Shown here piece after piece: positions 38,701 through 51,888 of a stretch of DNA of 64,000 bases; the stretch's first letter is position 1; every line of letters begins with the position of its first letter. The notes below the pieces were generated by a model that saw only the letters and a program-made list of their open reading frames with translations, ran no database searches and was not told the origin of the DNA. The translations under genes and the position numbers were made by a program. The DNA comes from Nymphaea colorata (Eukaryota > Streptophyta > Magnoliopsida > Nymphaeales > Nymphaeaceae). The DNA is taken from the NCBI RefSeq assembly GCF_008831285.2, contig NC_045140.1, forward strand, positions 22,132,370 to 22,196,369, given 5' to 3'.

Positions 38701-40477
38701 CATCACAAGGTCCAAGATTTGAAACAGAAAAAAAGGACGTCAAGTCCATGGCACTTTCAAAGGCAACATGTAAGCCTAACACAGTTTGAAGAACAAAATT
38801 CAAAATTCTTTATTTTTTAAGCAAAAAAATTAATGTTCGAAGTATCAAAAAGATTAAAACTAATATCCATGCTTCAAAATGAAGCCTTAAATTCAAGTAG
38901 ATTATTTTCTTACCACGAGGCACAATGATACTTGTACAGGTGTCTGTTGCAAGGACCTAGGAAGAAACTAACAGACATGATATACAGGTTCTTGTTCAAT
39001 AACATGCGATGACTGGGAATAAGGGTCTGTGGTATACTTCCTACCTTGAGATGCTGCAGAATATCAGTTTTCCACACTTCCCAGTTACCACGACTACTAG
39101 TTTCCACATAAAGTCATAACGTTACCTATTCTGCCCTTGCAAGTTAAGAAAGATAACTCTGTCCCTGGTAGCTGAATGATTATATCAGGAGACTTCTGCA
39201 TCCTGCACCATTACCAACAGGAATGATTTACGTTACCCTTAAAAGGGTAGGCAGCACCAGAGATATGCTACAACATATTCAATCGGTGGGCAGCTCAGCA
39301 AAAGGATCGAAGGCCACAGGTCCACAAGAATGAACGAAGAACGGTTTCTCACGTTCAACGGTAGATATTATCGTGACAGCAGAAATAGTCAATATTTCGA
39401 CGCAAAGGACGAGAGTCCAATCTAGTCCGACGGAACTTTACCAGCTTTGCTCTTTAAGTTTTCGAAAGAAACTTCAGTTCGCAAGAACATACTTCATTAC
39501 TTCACTTTTAATTCCCGAGTCTAAAAACTAAATATCCAATGGGGACAACAGCCCATTCGCTTGCGCTCATTGTGCTAACCAATCAAAGATCACAAAAAAC
39601 TCAAACAACTAACGAAGTCCGAAAGCGACGAAGAGGAAGAGATCAAACTTCAAAGAGATAGACGAGGAGATTTTCTCTTCTGTTCGGTTTCTTTCTCAGT
39701 TTCTCCTGTTAAACAAGAAGCGGGGCCAGTTTCTTTTGCTTCAGGCAGTTCGCCACATTACAGTTCGCCACATTAAAGATGGCACCAGAGTTCACGCATG
39801 ATAAAAGAAAAACAGGTATCACAAAGGAGAGGGGAGACAACAAAGACATCCTCCTCCCCTCCTCAACACGAAATCCTTTCAACTACGTTCATTAAATGAA
39901 AGAGGGTCGAATCCCGAAACGCCAAACAAACACATTAAACTTTCACAAACCACAAAAAAGGAAATTAAAGGACGGAACTTGGAAAAGGAAAAAATTAACT
40001 AATTTACGCGACGCTGTGGAGAACCGGTAGCTCTTCATTCCCCAAAAAAAATCAACAAAATCAAATAAAAATGCAAAACATCAAAAGAAGCTCTAGAGGG
40101 AAGGGGGGATGCTAGGTGAAGGGAACGAGCCGGCGGACCTGCTCCTCGCTGATCAGCTCCTGTAGACGTGCCATGAGGGCGGGACCGTGACGGCCGCCGC
40201 TGCGGGAGTTGACGAAGACGACGATGGGCGCCTCAGGGGCGGTGCTGGAGCCGTCCCAGGGAAACCGCTCCTCGGCGTCCCCGGGGACATCCTTGCGGCT
40301 GATGGACTCGGAGAGGGCTTGGCGGAGGTAGGGCGGGATCACCACCCGCCGCTGGAGGTCCTCCTTCTCAATCCTGGGGCCCGCGAGACCGCAGCCCATC
40401 AGAGAGTCAATGAGCGACGTCCTCGCCGGCACCCTCGCCGCCTCCCGATCGGCATCCGACAGGTCTATCTCCGCCAT
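29732..40477 (-). CDS. DGK: Diacylglycerol kinase, short plant type (cluster III, DGK3/4/7-like)
   Basis: Phosphorylates diacylglycerol with ATP to make phosphatidic acid, a lipid messenger. Twelve exons: 40139-40477, 37691-37813, 37341-37478, 37153-37238, 36093-36180, 35080-35155, 33181-33263, 32557-32627, 32292-32369, 31558-31645, 30571-30687, 29732-29890. All phases fit and give 481 aa, close to Arabidopsis DGK7-type proteins. No C1 domains or membrane segment, as expected for this cluster. Catalytic domain: [14 protein letters not shown] (about 86-99), nucleotide loop [10 protein letters not shown] (155-164), [14 protein letters not shown] (187-200). Accessory domain: [55 protein letters not shown] and the terminal [21 protein letters not shown]. 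The N-terminus keeps the cluster-specific MGCGLAG and IPPYLRQA segments. Intron 1 is the largest (2.3 kb). No stop or frameshift seen. Normally cytosolic, acting at membranes. Confidence 0.96.
29987..30449. repeat. Three tandem units in last intron of the kinase gene
   Basis: Units begin ATTGGATCAAA at 29987, 30123 and 30270 and share CAGCAGAAATGTGCTTCA and GAATATTTCC. Unit lengths are about 136, 147 and 180 bp. The third is longer partly because a 23-bp segment (TGCTTCAGAAGTGGGAAGT + ACCC) is repeated at 30344 and 30367, with a third partial copy at 30390. Lies within intron 11, between exons 11 and 12. Confidence 0.9.
34540..34735. repeat. A-rich / T-rich imperfect hairpin in intron of kinase gene
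   Basis: An A-rich half (about 34540-34635) is followed by a T-rich half (about 34640-34735), both containing CG-bearing words (AACGCGAGAAAATGCAAAA and TGCATTTTTTCGAATAAAAC). Similar A/T-rich blocks with AAAACGTG-like words occur at 47080-47350 and 54660-54850, suggesting a dispersed degenerate repeat. Confidence 0.4.
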
Positions 40478-43400
40478 ACTCCTTCCCCTCTCCTTCCTTG
40501 AAGAGAGGGGGCAATTTTCAGAGCGAGAGCGCGAGATATAGAGGGACAGAGGTGGCAATGGCGGGCTCCGCTTTTTCGCTTTTTACAGGCGAGATCTCCT
40601 CTCGCTGACGGGGGCATCACTCAATTTTCCGTTTCTCCAAAGCCTCGGCTTCCGACTTCGCCCTTCGTGTGTCCACAGAACGACGGGCGTATCCTTCCGT
40701 GGCCTTTATACCTCCACCAAACGGTTCCTTCATCCAGGCAAAGCAGTTATAACTCAAACCCCGCTCCTTGCTTTCGAACGCGTGTCATTTCCGGGTCTCT
40801 TCTTCCCATCGGCGCAAGATTTGGCGCCGGTTAATTTTCCTCTTTTTTGATGAGAGAATTGGTCGCTGTTGTCCTGTGTTATTTATGCTCAAGTGTCTTT
40901 ATTTATGAATTAAATGCTTACTTACATTACATATTGTTTCTTGTGAATAAATGATGAAAGGCAGAGCTTGTCTGCCGAGCAGTTTTAATCGGAAATGGTT
41001 CGGGTTTTAGTGCCATTGATCTAAGCAGTTGAAGGTATTCGTCTAGTGCTTCACGGGGCTTGATCTTAGGATGCGTCATCTGGGTCACCGACGACTTCAA
41101 CAGGGGGGCCTCCAGTAGCCGGCCTGTTACCGAATTTACGAATCCGAAAAGGCCCAACGTTTCAAAGGAACGCGTTGGGAGACTGGATTCGTGAAGCAAA
41201 GTTGTGTTTCTCGAAACCCGACGGCCCAAAGGGAACGGTCCAAAGCTGGGGAGCGATTGGACGATATTATTTTGGTGGGTCCCGGAGACCCCACTTCAGA
41301 GTAAAGCTAGCCAGCTCGATTCATTTCATCCGTGTCTCCATCTCTGCCAGCTGCGGCACCCGTGGTGCCCATTTCTGGAATTTCTCCCTTTGTTCTTGCT
41401 AACTAGTATAGTATATATAACCTGTTGACGCTCAGATAACAATTTTTTATTTTTCATCCTATCTCCGCTTATAATATATTAATCGGTCCACTCACATGCC
41501 GGCTGATGTTTTAGAACTTTCCATTAAACATTTGTTGCGACAGTCGATTTTAATTTAAGTACATCGAATCTGAGCTACTAGATAAATTTGAATCTAATTA
41601 CTAATCAAATTGGTATTCGAGTATTCGCAACCCAATTCGAAATCTGAATTCAGCGTCGGGATTCGCATTAGTGGGATTTAAGATGAATGTTGAAAATGAG
41701 ATTTGGATCTGGGTTTGATTTCGAGATGTGAATCCAAACGTTCCGTCCAGTGCACAGGTATCGGTGCGCGGCCAGAGGGTGAGATGCACACGACAATTAT
41801 AAGAGAGAAGAAGTAAGTGGTAGATCCGTTTGTCTGACGCTTTAGACAGTATACAACGCATTTCTCGTGTTCCTCCCCACGCGCACGGCAAAGAAGAAAT
41901 GCGATGATTGTTTCGACGGACGGGTTCGCCAGTTAACGGTTGGCGCGCGATTACTCTCCTCTGGCTCTGACCGCTGACTGGGTTCGCTTCCCCTCTCGCT
42001 CGAACCATGGACCGGGCTTGCCGAACTCTCTGACGTCAATGGACCCACCACCTCTGCTCCTTGGACCGACCGGGCGTTGGGTGCATCAGGTCAACACAAC
42101 ACGTTGGCTGCCACTGTCGCAATGGAATTTATGGAGCAGTCTTCGTGGTGGGTGGGCTCGGTCCGAATTTCGAATTCGAGTCGCCGTGGTAGGTCGCTCC
42201 AATTGCAGATATCGGTAAATTGAATTTACCGGAAATCGTGCACTGGTAGGATCTAGAAGATGCGCGGATTTGTGGGGAAGATAAAATTTTACCGTCTCAA
42301 CCGACCGTAACTACTTTATTTATAGAGAAGAAAGAGATTTCAGGTTCGTGAGGGAAGTAGTTATTATTGCATTTGAACGCATCGTTTTCCGGCGTCCACT
42401 CGAGAGGTGGGATTAAATGGAGGCCATGTGGGCGTGCACCCTATACAGCCATAACGAAAACGAAAGCCACGATGCATCGGTTTTCAACTCGCATTCGCAT
42501 CAAGTGGAAGGTTGGAACTCTTTCATCCAAAGTATTACCCTCTCACACGAAGCCGGAGTCTTTCCCACGGTGTTGATTTCGTGGTTTTCCGGTGGGCTTT
42601 TCGGACCTTGACCAATCGAGTGGTATGTGCCTAAGGGCGCCGATTGTCTAGTAAATCCGGGTGGTGGAACTTGTTCCTTCATCTGGCCAAGCCAGCCTGG
42701 CTTGGCTTCTCTTTGTATTTAAAATGCGAGACCCCAACTGATATGGCCGACAGCTAGTGGATGGAATGCATAACCAACCCCCCCAACAAGTTGACGTGGC
42801 TGTTGGCCTGTAGGTAGATTGATTGGTGTTCCTTCATTGCCCATGAGTTAATGTATCTTTTATTTTTTTTTATACTTTGTATACAAGACTCGAGATTCGA
42901 GTATCAGCGCGTTTATAAACAAGTCGACCACGAACTGAGTTTGTTCGAGCGAGTTCAAGTTGAGCCGAAGTTGGCCCGGCTTGTTAACCAGCCCTATCTA
43001 CATTATAACTATCGCAAGCTTCGAGTATCTTCGTAAGCTCAAAGTCCATTTGTTTATAAACGAGTCGACGAGTTTTTGGCTCGGCTAATTATGCAGCCCT
43101 AACGAACTATAGCAAGTTTCATCTTCAAAGCCACGTGGCCGTCAAATTCTTGGGTTGGGAATCTTTTCCACTTAACGTCATTAGTTGTAGTTAGATTGAG
43201 AAAGTAAAATATGAGACAGGATGCAATTGGTGTAAGAAAGAATTAAATGATCTCTGTACCTAACAAATTTATAGCTTGTAACGAAAATGAAGCCCGTAAA
43301 AGCCTACGACTAGCTGCACATGGCTGCTGCACTCCTGGAAGAATGTACTTTGAGGGCCGAGAGGACTCCTCCCCCAGAGGATCCAGGACGACGTCCTTCG

Positions 43401-46400
43401 GAATTTGGGGGACGTGACCCCATTGTTGTGGATTTGGGCAACAATTTTGTGTTCATTACTATTGTGGTACTCAAGAGACCAGTGTTGTCAAATCGATATC
43501 AGTATCCGTATCCATTTGCTCATCAAGATAATGCATTAGTCACGGCTTATCATCCTATTTTTAATTAAAAATTAATTTAAATATATTTGAAATTAATTTT
43601 ATAAATAAAATAAGTCTGCCTGTATTGGCCGGCATCATCTAAGGTTTTGCCTCTGCCATCCAAACAGGGCCTAAAATTTATCACTAAGTTAGCCAAATCT
43701 TTTGGTGACATAATTAGGATTCGTTATTCCTTTGGGGCACTAATACATTATAGATCTATTAATCCCACCCATATTTCTGAACTTTACTAAAGTTTTTTTT
43801 TTATACGTATATGATGAAAGAGAGAAAGAACTTTCTGTCAATCATTCATTTTGAATCGTCTGTTCTTTTAATTTGCCATATATTTGCATGACAAGGCAAG
43901 CGGATTTATGTCGGACTTTCTAATTGTTTTACCCAACGTCATAAAAAGAATAATTTTGTTGATAATTACGTGAAGACTAATTAGTCATTATTAATGAACT
44001 TTATGCCGCAATAAATTTCGTAGTCTTTTTTGCTGGTCAAGAGAGAGATAGAGAATGACCGTAGTCATCAGACGTCATTATTATTATTATGATTATTTAA
44101 GATTTTGCATGTAAGTACTCTCTTTCTCTCTCTCTTGCTTTCCGTATTTGTTCCTTGCTTGCATAGCCACTTTCTTGTGAGTTTCGGTGACAGCTTGCTA
44201 CTCTTTTTGATAATTATATCCTCCTTAGGCACGTGCCCTTATTCACACTGTCGGTGCCCCCATTGTTCATCCATCTTCACTATACATGGCGTCCGTAAAG
44301 AAGCCAATTATTTTTTCATTCTGGAAGCTACTACATAATATATATATATATATATATAATTTCAAGCAACAATTTTTTACAAAAAAGAAAACAAATCATA
44401 AAGAATTTTGAGTTAGTCTCGTCTGCTTTTATTTTATAAAAAAATCACGACTGTTACACCAGTAATTCCGTCAAATGTACTATTTTCAATGTAAGTACCT
44501 AAATGTATCTTTAGCACAATATCGTCATATGCAGCTTTGCATGTTATATTGCTAATATAGGGAGGCAAGTTTCAACATTTGTATTTTTATAATTTTATTT
44601 GAGAAAAAACTTGCTTCTATATGGGGAGAGCTTTTGGTTAGGGGCCATAACTATATGAACTGCTACATGGTTGAGTTCTTATATTGTTAATGTTCAAATT
44701 CTGAATCAAGGCAGACAGTTCTTATTCCGAGTCCCCCATGTGGCTCCTTGGTGGCCTTTCTATAAAGGTAGCCCAAGGGTTTTTTTTGTCTTTATGAAAA
44801 GAAGACTTTTTCCCCTTCCCAAATTCACCCGTGTAGGGGGGAGGGGGGAGCGCTCGCTTTTTATTTAAAGTGAGGGTAGTTTAGTCATTTAATCATCTAA
44901 GCATTGAGTTGAGTACTTAACCCCCAGGCAGTCAAAAGTGTCTCGTCACACTTTAGCAAACACAAATTGCACCACGGTGAAGGTGCTTGGACTATTAATT
45001 TCGACGTCATGAATTCCAATTAAATTAATAAAACAAGGGACAATGAACTTAATTTTCCTGTCATTAACTCAAATGGTAGGTCAAACATACGCATTAAAGT
45101 CTTAATTAGGAAACAGGAAGAACTATCTGAATAGTTAACTCAGAAAACAAGGAGCTACGAAATGGAATAACGTCAATGAAGCATGAGCACACATATTTGC
45201 TGATTGACTTCTTCAATGTGATACATATTTTCTACTGAAAGCTTGGGGAATAGTTAATTAGAAATTAGACGAGAAATTGAACATAAAAGAAGCAATCTTC
45301 TTTTCGGACAAGAGCTCATCAGAAACTTCCAAAGCATGGGTAATCTATTTTAACTTCCACGTGTTGTTAGTGTCCAGGATAAGGAGGGGTTAAGATGAAA
45401 TGAGCGATGAAGAATGATGTCTCCTTCAGCTATTAATCCATAGCAAAAGCTAAAGATCGTATTTGATGTACGACCAATATAGTAAAACTTAACGATCGAT
45501 ATACAATTTCTTAGTCTAAAGAGCCGAAGCATAACATAGCTGGTTGAATTAGAAGAATGTTTATAGTTTAATATTTGTGGGTGTTATACCTCTACATCTT
45601 AAGGTGGTAGGTTGGTGTACCTAAATTAAAGGGTGCGTAGATGCCAAGTGCAATCCAAGATACTGAAAGCAGAGGAAATAGGGGAACCTTTGAGCCTCTT
45701 TTCGAGCGATAAGTGGTTAACCTCTTGCTCACTCAAATAATAACAGTTTCCTACAATCACACAGATGAACTAAAGCAATCAGTGCTTAAACATTCATTCA
45801 GGCCCAAAGAACAAGAAAACAATGAACTTGATCTCTTGAAACATTTTGCCTAGTCAAGAATATAGTATAATTCAAAATAGAGTTTGGCTAGCTTAATCAA
45901 ACTTTACATCTCTTGAAACACAACTTGTTTTCAAAATCTTTGCAACAATACCCTTTATAAAATGGAAAATATCCTTAGATAATGCATTTAAATGGCCCTT
46001 CTTTCAAACTTTTTTTCGTACTTTGGCTGATTTCAAATGAAATATTGCTTTCAAAGATTCTTAAATGACTAAACGTAACATCCTGAAAGTTTACTCCTAT
46101 GATGAAAATTGTGAAAAATCTTCAAAAGGAGGTTGATTAAATGTTGTTTGTCCTTGTTCATATCTTTTTTAGTATTGAAGTTAAAGCTACAAAGAAGCGG
46201 GTTGGGATTCATCGGACTGAAAGGTCAAGCCCGGTTTGAGAGTATGCCACGCTTTTATTTAGGAGCCTTGTTCTTCAACGTGTAGATGAATGATGAAATA
46301 AACTATTAGTGGCCATAGCTTCATCAAAAAAAATTGAGGCATATTTCCTTGAAATAAAATAGCGCGAGTACTTTCAAGTGCCAATTTTTCCATCTGATTG

Positions 46401-47590
46401 ATAACTCCGTTTTTTGATGAGTTCCAACAGAATTTACTTTAACCCTCCATGTCACGCTCATTTTAAATTTGGTAAAATTGTCATTTATATGTTTTTTTCC
46501 ATTATTTGTCCTCAACAACTTTACGTTAACACATTTAAATTAATTTAAACCAATCTTATAAAAATCATGAAATTTGGATGAAACTTTATCATTGGTCTTA
46601 AAAAAATAAACTGACGTTGCTTGTGACTAATCATCCATAAGTTAGCAATCATTCTTCAGTTATGACGTTCACAAGGTCATTTTTACTCAAACAAGATAAA
46701 AATGCATTGCTTATACTTGAATTGCTTTCTCTTTGGCGGTTATAGCAGCAAAATGCTCTGTTTAGAGAACTCCGGAAGGATTTGAGTGAGTCTTTTCTGT
46801 TGTTAGCGGAGCCTCCAGCTTTCTAGTTAGGTGCTTTGGGCAGTTCTTGCTTTGTCCTAATTGGATTTAGATTACTTATGAAGCTTCGAACAACTATCCC
46901 GCATATGATTCTCTTCTTGCAGAGTGCAAAAACGACTACCTTTGTCTCTTTTAAATGCTCTTTCTTCTTTTTTATTTTGGGTCTTGCTTTATGACAAGAT
47001 TCGATTGCTGACTATATTACTTGACACCATCGCTCTTTCGTCAAGTTGGTAGCATGTAAAGAATTCAGTGTATCATAAAAAACGTGAAAAAAACGCGACA
47101 AATAAAATTACCGATTAAAACTTAAAAAAACTCTTTTTCTTGAAAAAAATAAAATAAAACCAAAGGACAAGGAAAAAATTGTTTTGTGTGTTTTCTGCAT
47201 TTTTTTAATGCCAACAGATTTTTTTTTCATTTTTTATTTGTTGCAACTTTACTTATTTTTTGATCTTTGTTATTGGTTTCTAACTTATTTTATTTTTCCC
47301 TAATTTTTAGTTTTTTTAAATTTTAAAAAATTTACTGTATTTTTTTTCAAGCTTACCGTATTTTATACCATGAAAAAAAAATCATACACAAGAAAAAAAA
47401 CATATTTTCATGGTTTGTCATGGATGACCTACGTCCACCAGAGCAATGAGGAAAACCACTTTTTTTTTTCCTCACTTGATGAACAAGAAGAATATACCAA
47501 TCCTTTAAATACAAGAGCTTATGGTAATAAAAAAAGGGAAAAATCTGCATGGTACATGCTCATAACTAAAGATATGTAGATGATAATGGC
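40478..47590. other. Intergenic, upstream of the kinase gene
   Basis: Contains the kinase promoter side and AT-rich sequence. At 42890-43105 is a stretch with repeated GAGTCGA/GTTCGAG words ending GCAGCCCTA, resembling one end of a TAGGG-type hAT MITE, but no matching left end was found. AT microsatellite near 44338-44358. No protein-coding region recognised. Confidence 0.4.
40703..40710 (-). promoter_or_regulatory. Probable TATA box of the diacylglycerol kinase gene
   Basis: Minus-strand TATAAAGG lies about 226 nt upstream of the ATG at 40477. This allows a leader of roughly 190-200 nt, rich in CTCTC and GAGAG motifs, which are common in plant leaders. Confidence 0.5.
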
Positions 47591-47849
47591 AAGACACGGT
47601 TCTCTAGTGACGACTTCAACTTCTAATGAAAACTGCTGGGAACAACGCTCTTTTATTAAGAACGAATAACTATGTACAGAGAAAAATCAATAGAAAACAA
47701 AAAACAGAAGAACTGAACTGTACAAGATGCCCATGCATCAGACTAAAAAACCAGAGCACTAAGATAACAAAAAACCAGGCGACTTAACAACAGTCCCATC
47801 TCATAGCGTTTCCAAAAACAGTACACTATATTCACAAAATGCTTCATCC

Positions 47850-48720
47850 ATTTTCGCATCAGTTTCCTGTTCCTCTGTAATTCAGGATCCTTTCCCTTGC
47901 CTCTACATGAATTTCTTTCTCCACAATTTGCAGATGACTACACTATTGTTCCACTTCCTGCTATCTATCTGGCCATCTGTGATTCCCTTCTAGTATTCTT
48001 CTCAATCTGTTGCCCAACCCTTGTTATTAGTGATGACCAGCATGGCTCTCAATGATGCTTCGCTAATAACCTGCCTTCCCCGTTTCAGCACATTAAACTT
48101 TGCAGTGCTTGACCTTGCACAGCATGTTCCAGTTGCGGCAGAACCTCTCTATTATCCATTCCCGGTATACATCCATTAATCATCTTCTTCCCATCAGTTC
48201 TAGTCATCAGAACTTTTAACGAAGTACCCTCATCTTCCTCCGTCTGCTTGTCTACACATTTCAGCCAATGCAGTAGAGGGTAGCCAAATATTTCACCAAT
48301 TCCTTTTCATTTTTCCAATTTACAGCCATAAAAGCCTCTTTGCAGCTCTGCCATATCAGGGCAGGGATTGCATTGCTCGGGACTTCCTCTTCATTTTCAT
48401 GCACAATCTTGTTTTTACGTCATCATATCTTCCAAATGTATGATATGAAACACAATAGACCAACACTTTTTAAGCTACTTTAATTCAAATCTCACCTTTC
48501 TTCATGTAATAAATGCTTGCTTTACACTTTGCCAAGGTATTCTTCTCTTCCCAAAGTGCTGAATCGACGATCTCCATGTTTTGGCTGCTACCTAACAACT
48601 GATGAAAAGGTGGTGATTACTTTCTTCTGCTTTTTTGCACAGTCTACATTGGTTCGCAAGAGTCGCTCCCCACTTTTTCATTCAGTCTACGGCCGGCACT
48701 TTCTTTCAGCAGCAAGATAA
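47850..48720 (-). pseudogene. LINE (L1-type) ORF2 carboxy-terminal zf-RVT relic
   Basis: On the minus strand near 48680-48600 the translation reads GATLANQCRLCKKAEES then NHHLFISC, the zinc-binding zf-RVT signature (C-x2-C ... H-x-F-x-x-C) found at the end of plant LINE reverse transcriptases. It continues through a Trp-containing segment (AAKTW) with several stops and frame changes. Only the tail is recognised; no reverse transcriptase or endonuclease core is seen here. Boundaries are approximate. Confidence 0.65.
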
Positions 48721-49886
48721 AGAAACCAGCTTGCTCTAGCTAGCACGTTACCCCTCTATATATCCTTTCTCCAGTCTTCTTATCCCCCTTTTTTCCTATT
48801 TGCTTCAAATATCTCTTTGGCTCTCAGCTCTTTAACCTGATCGTTGATCAATCTCAATCAATACGGGGCAGTGCTAAGTACCAAATTATGGAGGTCCTGC
48901 AACACTGTGAACGGAAAGTTCGCCACTTCCCTGTACTTATCCTTAATTTGTAGTTTGTACCGCTGGTAACTGCAAGTCCAGATGACTTCAAAGCTTGCCT
49001 ATCCGATAAATGCTGCAATTTTTTAGAGATAAACACACTATCTCAAATGCGAAAGAATAATGCCGATAATCCTGCTGATATGCTGCAAAATATACGATGT
49101 TCATAGAGGATAGTTAAGTTATTTTCACTGTTTACCATCTAAATCCATAGATTTCAACAAGGATCTTAGATCCCTTGTTTGAAAGAAATGATATATGTAT
49201 CTTTAATCTATGAATCTTGAAGTCAAAATAACTTGAATGGTCATCACTTTATTTAGGTTCTGTTGCATGCTCGTGATATCAAATCCGCGGATTTGAAGCA
49301 GGGAACTTGTATGTCTTGTTTGAAAGATGCATGGATTACAATATGAACCCACAAACTTATGTATTTTAGTTCACAGGCTTGAAGTCACAGGAATCTCAAA
49401 TCAATGGTTCAACCAACACCGTATAATGCTCTCGTTGAGCACTTGCACAACTCCTCTTCAAGTTCCGAAGAAGGATTGCCAAGTGCAGATCAATGTGGGA
49501 TGCTTTCTGAATGGGGAAAGACCAGGAGCCCTAATAAGTGACTCACCAAAAAATTTAAGTGTACGTTTATAAGTAGACTACAAGTTTATAAGCGTGGACT
49601 TTGTGAGACATTTACATGGATGTTCTTAAGTGAGGTTAATGAAAGTGCATAGATAGTTGAACCTGTATGATTGAATGGGCTTGGATATTGAGTTTAGATC
49701 GACTAGCATTGCTGTGTTCATCACATAGGCCATAGTCGAGCCATGTGAAACCATTGTTCAATAGGAATACCTTGATCTTCACTTGATCCGATTGCATTTC
49801 TTTTAATCCTGAACCAAGTTCATGCACTTGTGAACCGTGATACTTACCTGTTTAAACCAGCCCCTTTCGAGCGGGAGAGAATTGGG

Positions 49887-50292
49887 TAGGGGTGAACAAT
49901 GAGTCGAGCTCCACTCGTTAAAACTCGGCTTGTGAACGAGTTTGAGGGAAGTAATTTGCTTAAGGAGTCAAGCTTGAGTTCATGAGTCGACTCGTTCAAA
50001 TAATCAAGTTGAGTTCGAGCTCAACACGTAACGGACGAGTCGAGCTCGAGCCTTAATCGAGTTTGTTGAGCTCGAGCTCAACATGTAATGATGAATATCA
50101 ATTCTATTCAAACGAATTTGTCGAACCTTAATCGAGTCGAGCTCGAGCTCAACACGTAACTGCCGAGTCGAGTTCGAGTTGCTTTTGTCAAGCAATTCTC
50201 GAGTTCGAGCTGAGTCGAGCTCGAGGTTTCATTAGGCGAGCCGAGTTCGAGCTGACTGAACTCGGGCTTGACTTGGTTCGTGTTCACCCCTA
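49887..50292. mobile_element. hAT-type MITE with GAGCTCGA arrays, 406 bp
   Basis: Terminal inverted repeats TAGGGGTGAACA at both ends, flanked by a perfect 8-bp target duplication GAATTGGG (49879-49886 and 50293-50300). An 8-bp duplication with TAGGGGTG-type ends fits the hAT superfamily. The interior is packed with GAGCTCGA / TCGAGTTCGAG words in both orientations and AACACGTAA repeats. No transposase, so non-autonomous. Very similar elements are familiar from many angiosperm genomes. Confidence 0.9.
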
Positions 50293-50300
50293 GAATTGGG

Positions 50301-51331
50301 TCACAATCTCTGAAGAACATTTTGTCAAATCTCGAAGTTAATCCACCTTGCCTTCTCACTTGAAGAAACAGCTATGCACTCATTTGTCAATGTACTCAAT
50401 GCAACAAGAACTTAAATGATTGATCACACGTGGAAAATTTTGGTCCAAAATGAACTGGACTTTCAATAATTAAGGACAAAGGTTTCCAACCTCTTGAATT
50501 TTTTATTAGGAGTCATTTGACAATAGAAACATTAACAAACTGCCCCAAAGATTGAAATAGATTCAGCAACATATAGGGTCATTAGGGCATATTCATAAAA
50601 CAGTTTGCTACTGTTTCCATTACCAAGCAACCCTTTAAAGGTGTGTTTGAATGTCGCTAAAAGCTCTTGACAAGGTGTTTCATATACAGGAACAACATCG
50701 AAACACGGTGAAACTGGCAGCTAGAGATTTGCCTCTCACATGGCATTTTCATCCTTAAAAATCAGTAAAAGCCGTCCATCACCAATAACACGCACCAGTC
50801 TGCCTGAAACTACCATTCACAAAGTTGGGAGCTGCTAGGACTTCCAATTGTTGCCGTGCCCTGCTGTTGAGACCATTGTGCAGATGCCTCTCCTTAGGAG
50901 CCTCTCTCTCTCTCTCTCTCTCCATTCTTTCCTGCTCTCTTGCCCATGTGATTGGACAATGTGACCGACTGATTCAAACACGGTGAACTATGTCGATGTG
51001 GAACCAGTGTCTGGAATGACACCACAAGAATGATCTAACCAATGCGTGGCTCTATAGAAATTGAGGGCTCTAATATAAGCTTTGTTGGTAGGCTGAAACC
51101 AGTCTGACTCCGCAAGATTGTTCGCGGCCACATTGTAAGATGAAGGTAGGATTGAGAACCAAATTGAGCGTTCCCATGCGCCATTGATGTTAGCCAAGTG
51201 AGGACCAACTAGTCCGAGCACGAGCGCGCCATAGACACAATCTTGACCGAGTCGGTACGTGGAGTCATATAATTGGGAAAATTCTGCATAATCCGTCCCT
51301 TTCTGTGTCCCGGCAGCTCCAAGGAGGGGCC
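50301..51331. other. Intergenic and distal promoter region of the coiled-coil gene
   Basis: Contains a CT microsatellite near 50907-50931. A 132-codon open frame on the minus strand (50988-51386) overlaps the putative promoter of the plus-strand gene. I do not recognise it and see no splice or promoter support. Confidence 0.35.
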
Positions 51332-51338
51332 TATAAAT
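51332..51338 (+). promoter_or_regulatory. Probable TATA box of the coiled-coil protein gene
   Basis: TATAAAT in a GC-richer setting (GGGGCCTATAAATGG), 550 nt upstream of the ATG at 51889. A leader of about 520 nt follows. It may contain an intron, since a donor-like and T-rich sequence lies around 51450-51600, but this could not be settled. Confidence 0.5.
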
Positions 51339-51888
51339 GGCGGGAGAGATTCGCTCCCAAATTTTCCCCTTCCTGGAGAGTTGCAAGCCAAATCGTTCTA
51401 GGGCACCGATCTTGCGAATTTCCCAATCAAGGATTTCTGTGCTTCTCCAATAAGTCTGTTTATGCTTTTCATTAATTTATTTTTTATTATTTTCCAATCT
51501 TATTTTTCGATTTCAAGATTCCGGAAAAGTAAGATTAATCTCCCGCGAGGGTCCGTGCGTCGAGAAATTTTGCTACATTTGTTTTTCCAGCCATCTCTCT
51601 CTCTCTGTCGCGTTCGGCTGTGAATGACGGTCGACGTTTGATTGTTGATTCCCAATGCCTGGTGATTCAGTCTTTTTATTCGGGGCGCTTGGTTTTCTAG
51701 GGTTTGCTGGTCCCGGGGCTGGAGGTTTTTCCGTTGTTTCTGGGTTAAAATGTGATTGAGAAGATTGGGGAGAGGGGATTTAATGATGTTTCGTTTAGTC
51801 GCTTAGCTGAACACAGGAGATTTTTGGGTTTAGGGTTAGGTGTTGAATCTGGGCAACTCCCCGAGGGGGTTTGAGGTGGTGTAATCAC

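Noticed and set aside
42890-43105. Second GAGTCGA-rich MITE
   Set aside because: A TAGGGCTGC-type right end is visible but no left inverted end or duplication could be found.
50988-51386. 132-codon minus-strand open frame
   Set aside because: No recognised family and it overlaps the promoter of the coiled-coil gene; unresolved but not strong enough to call.
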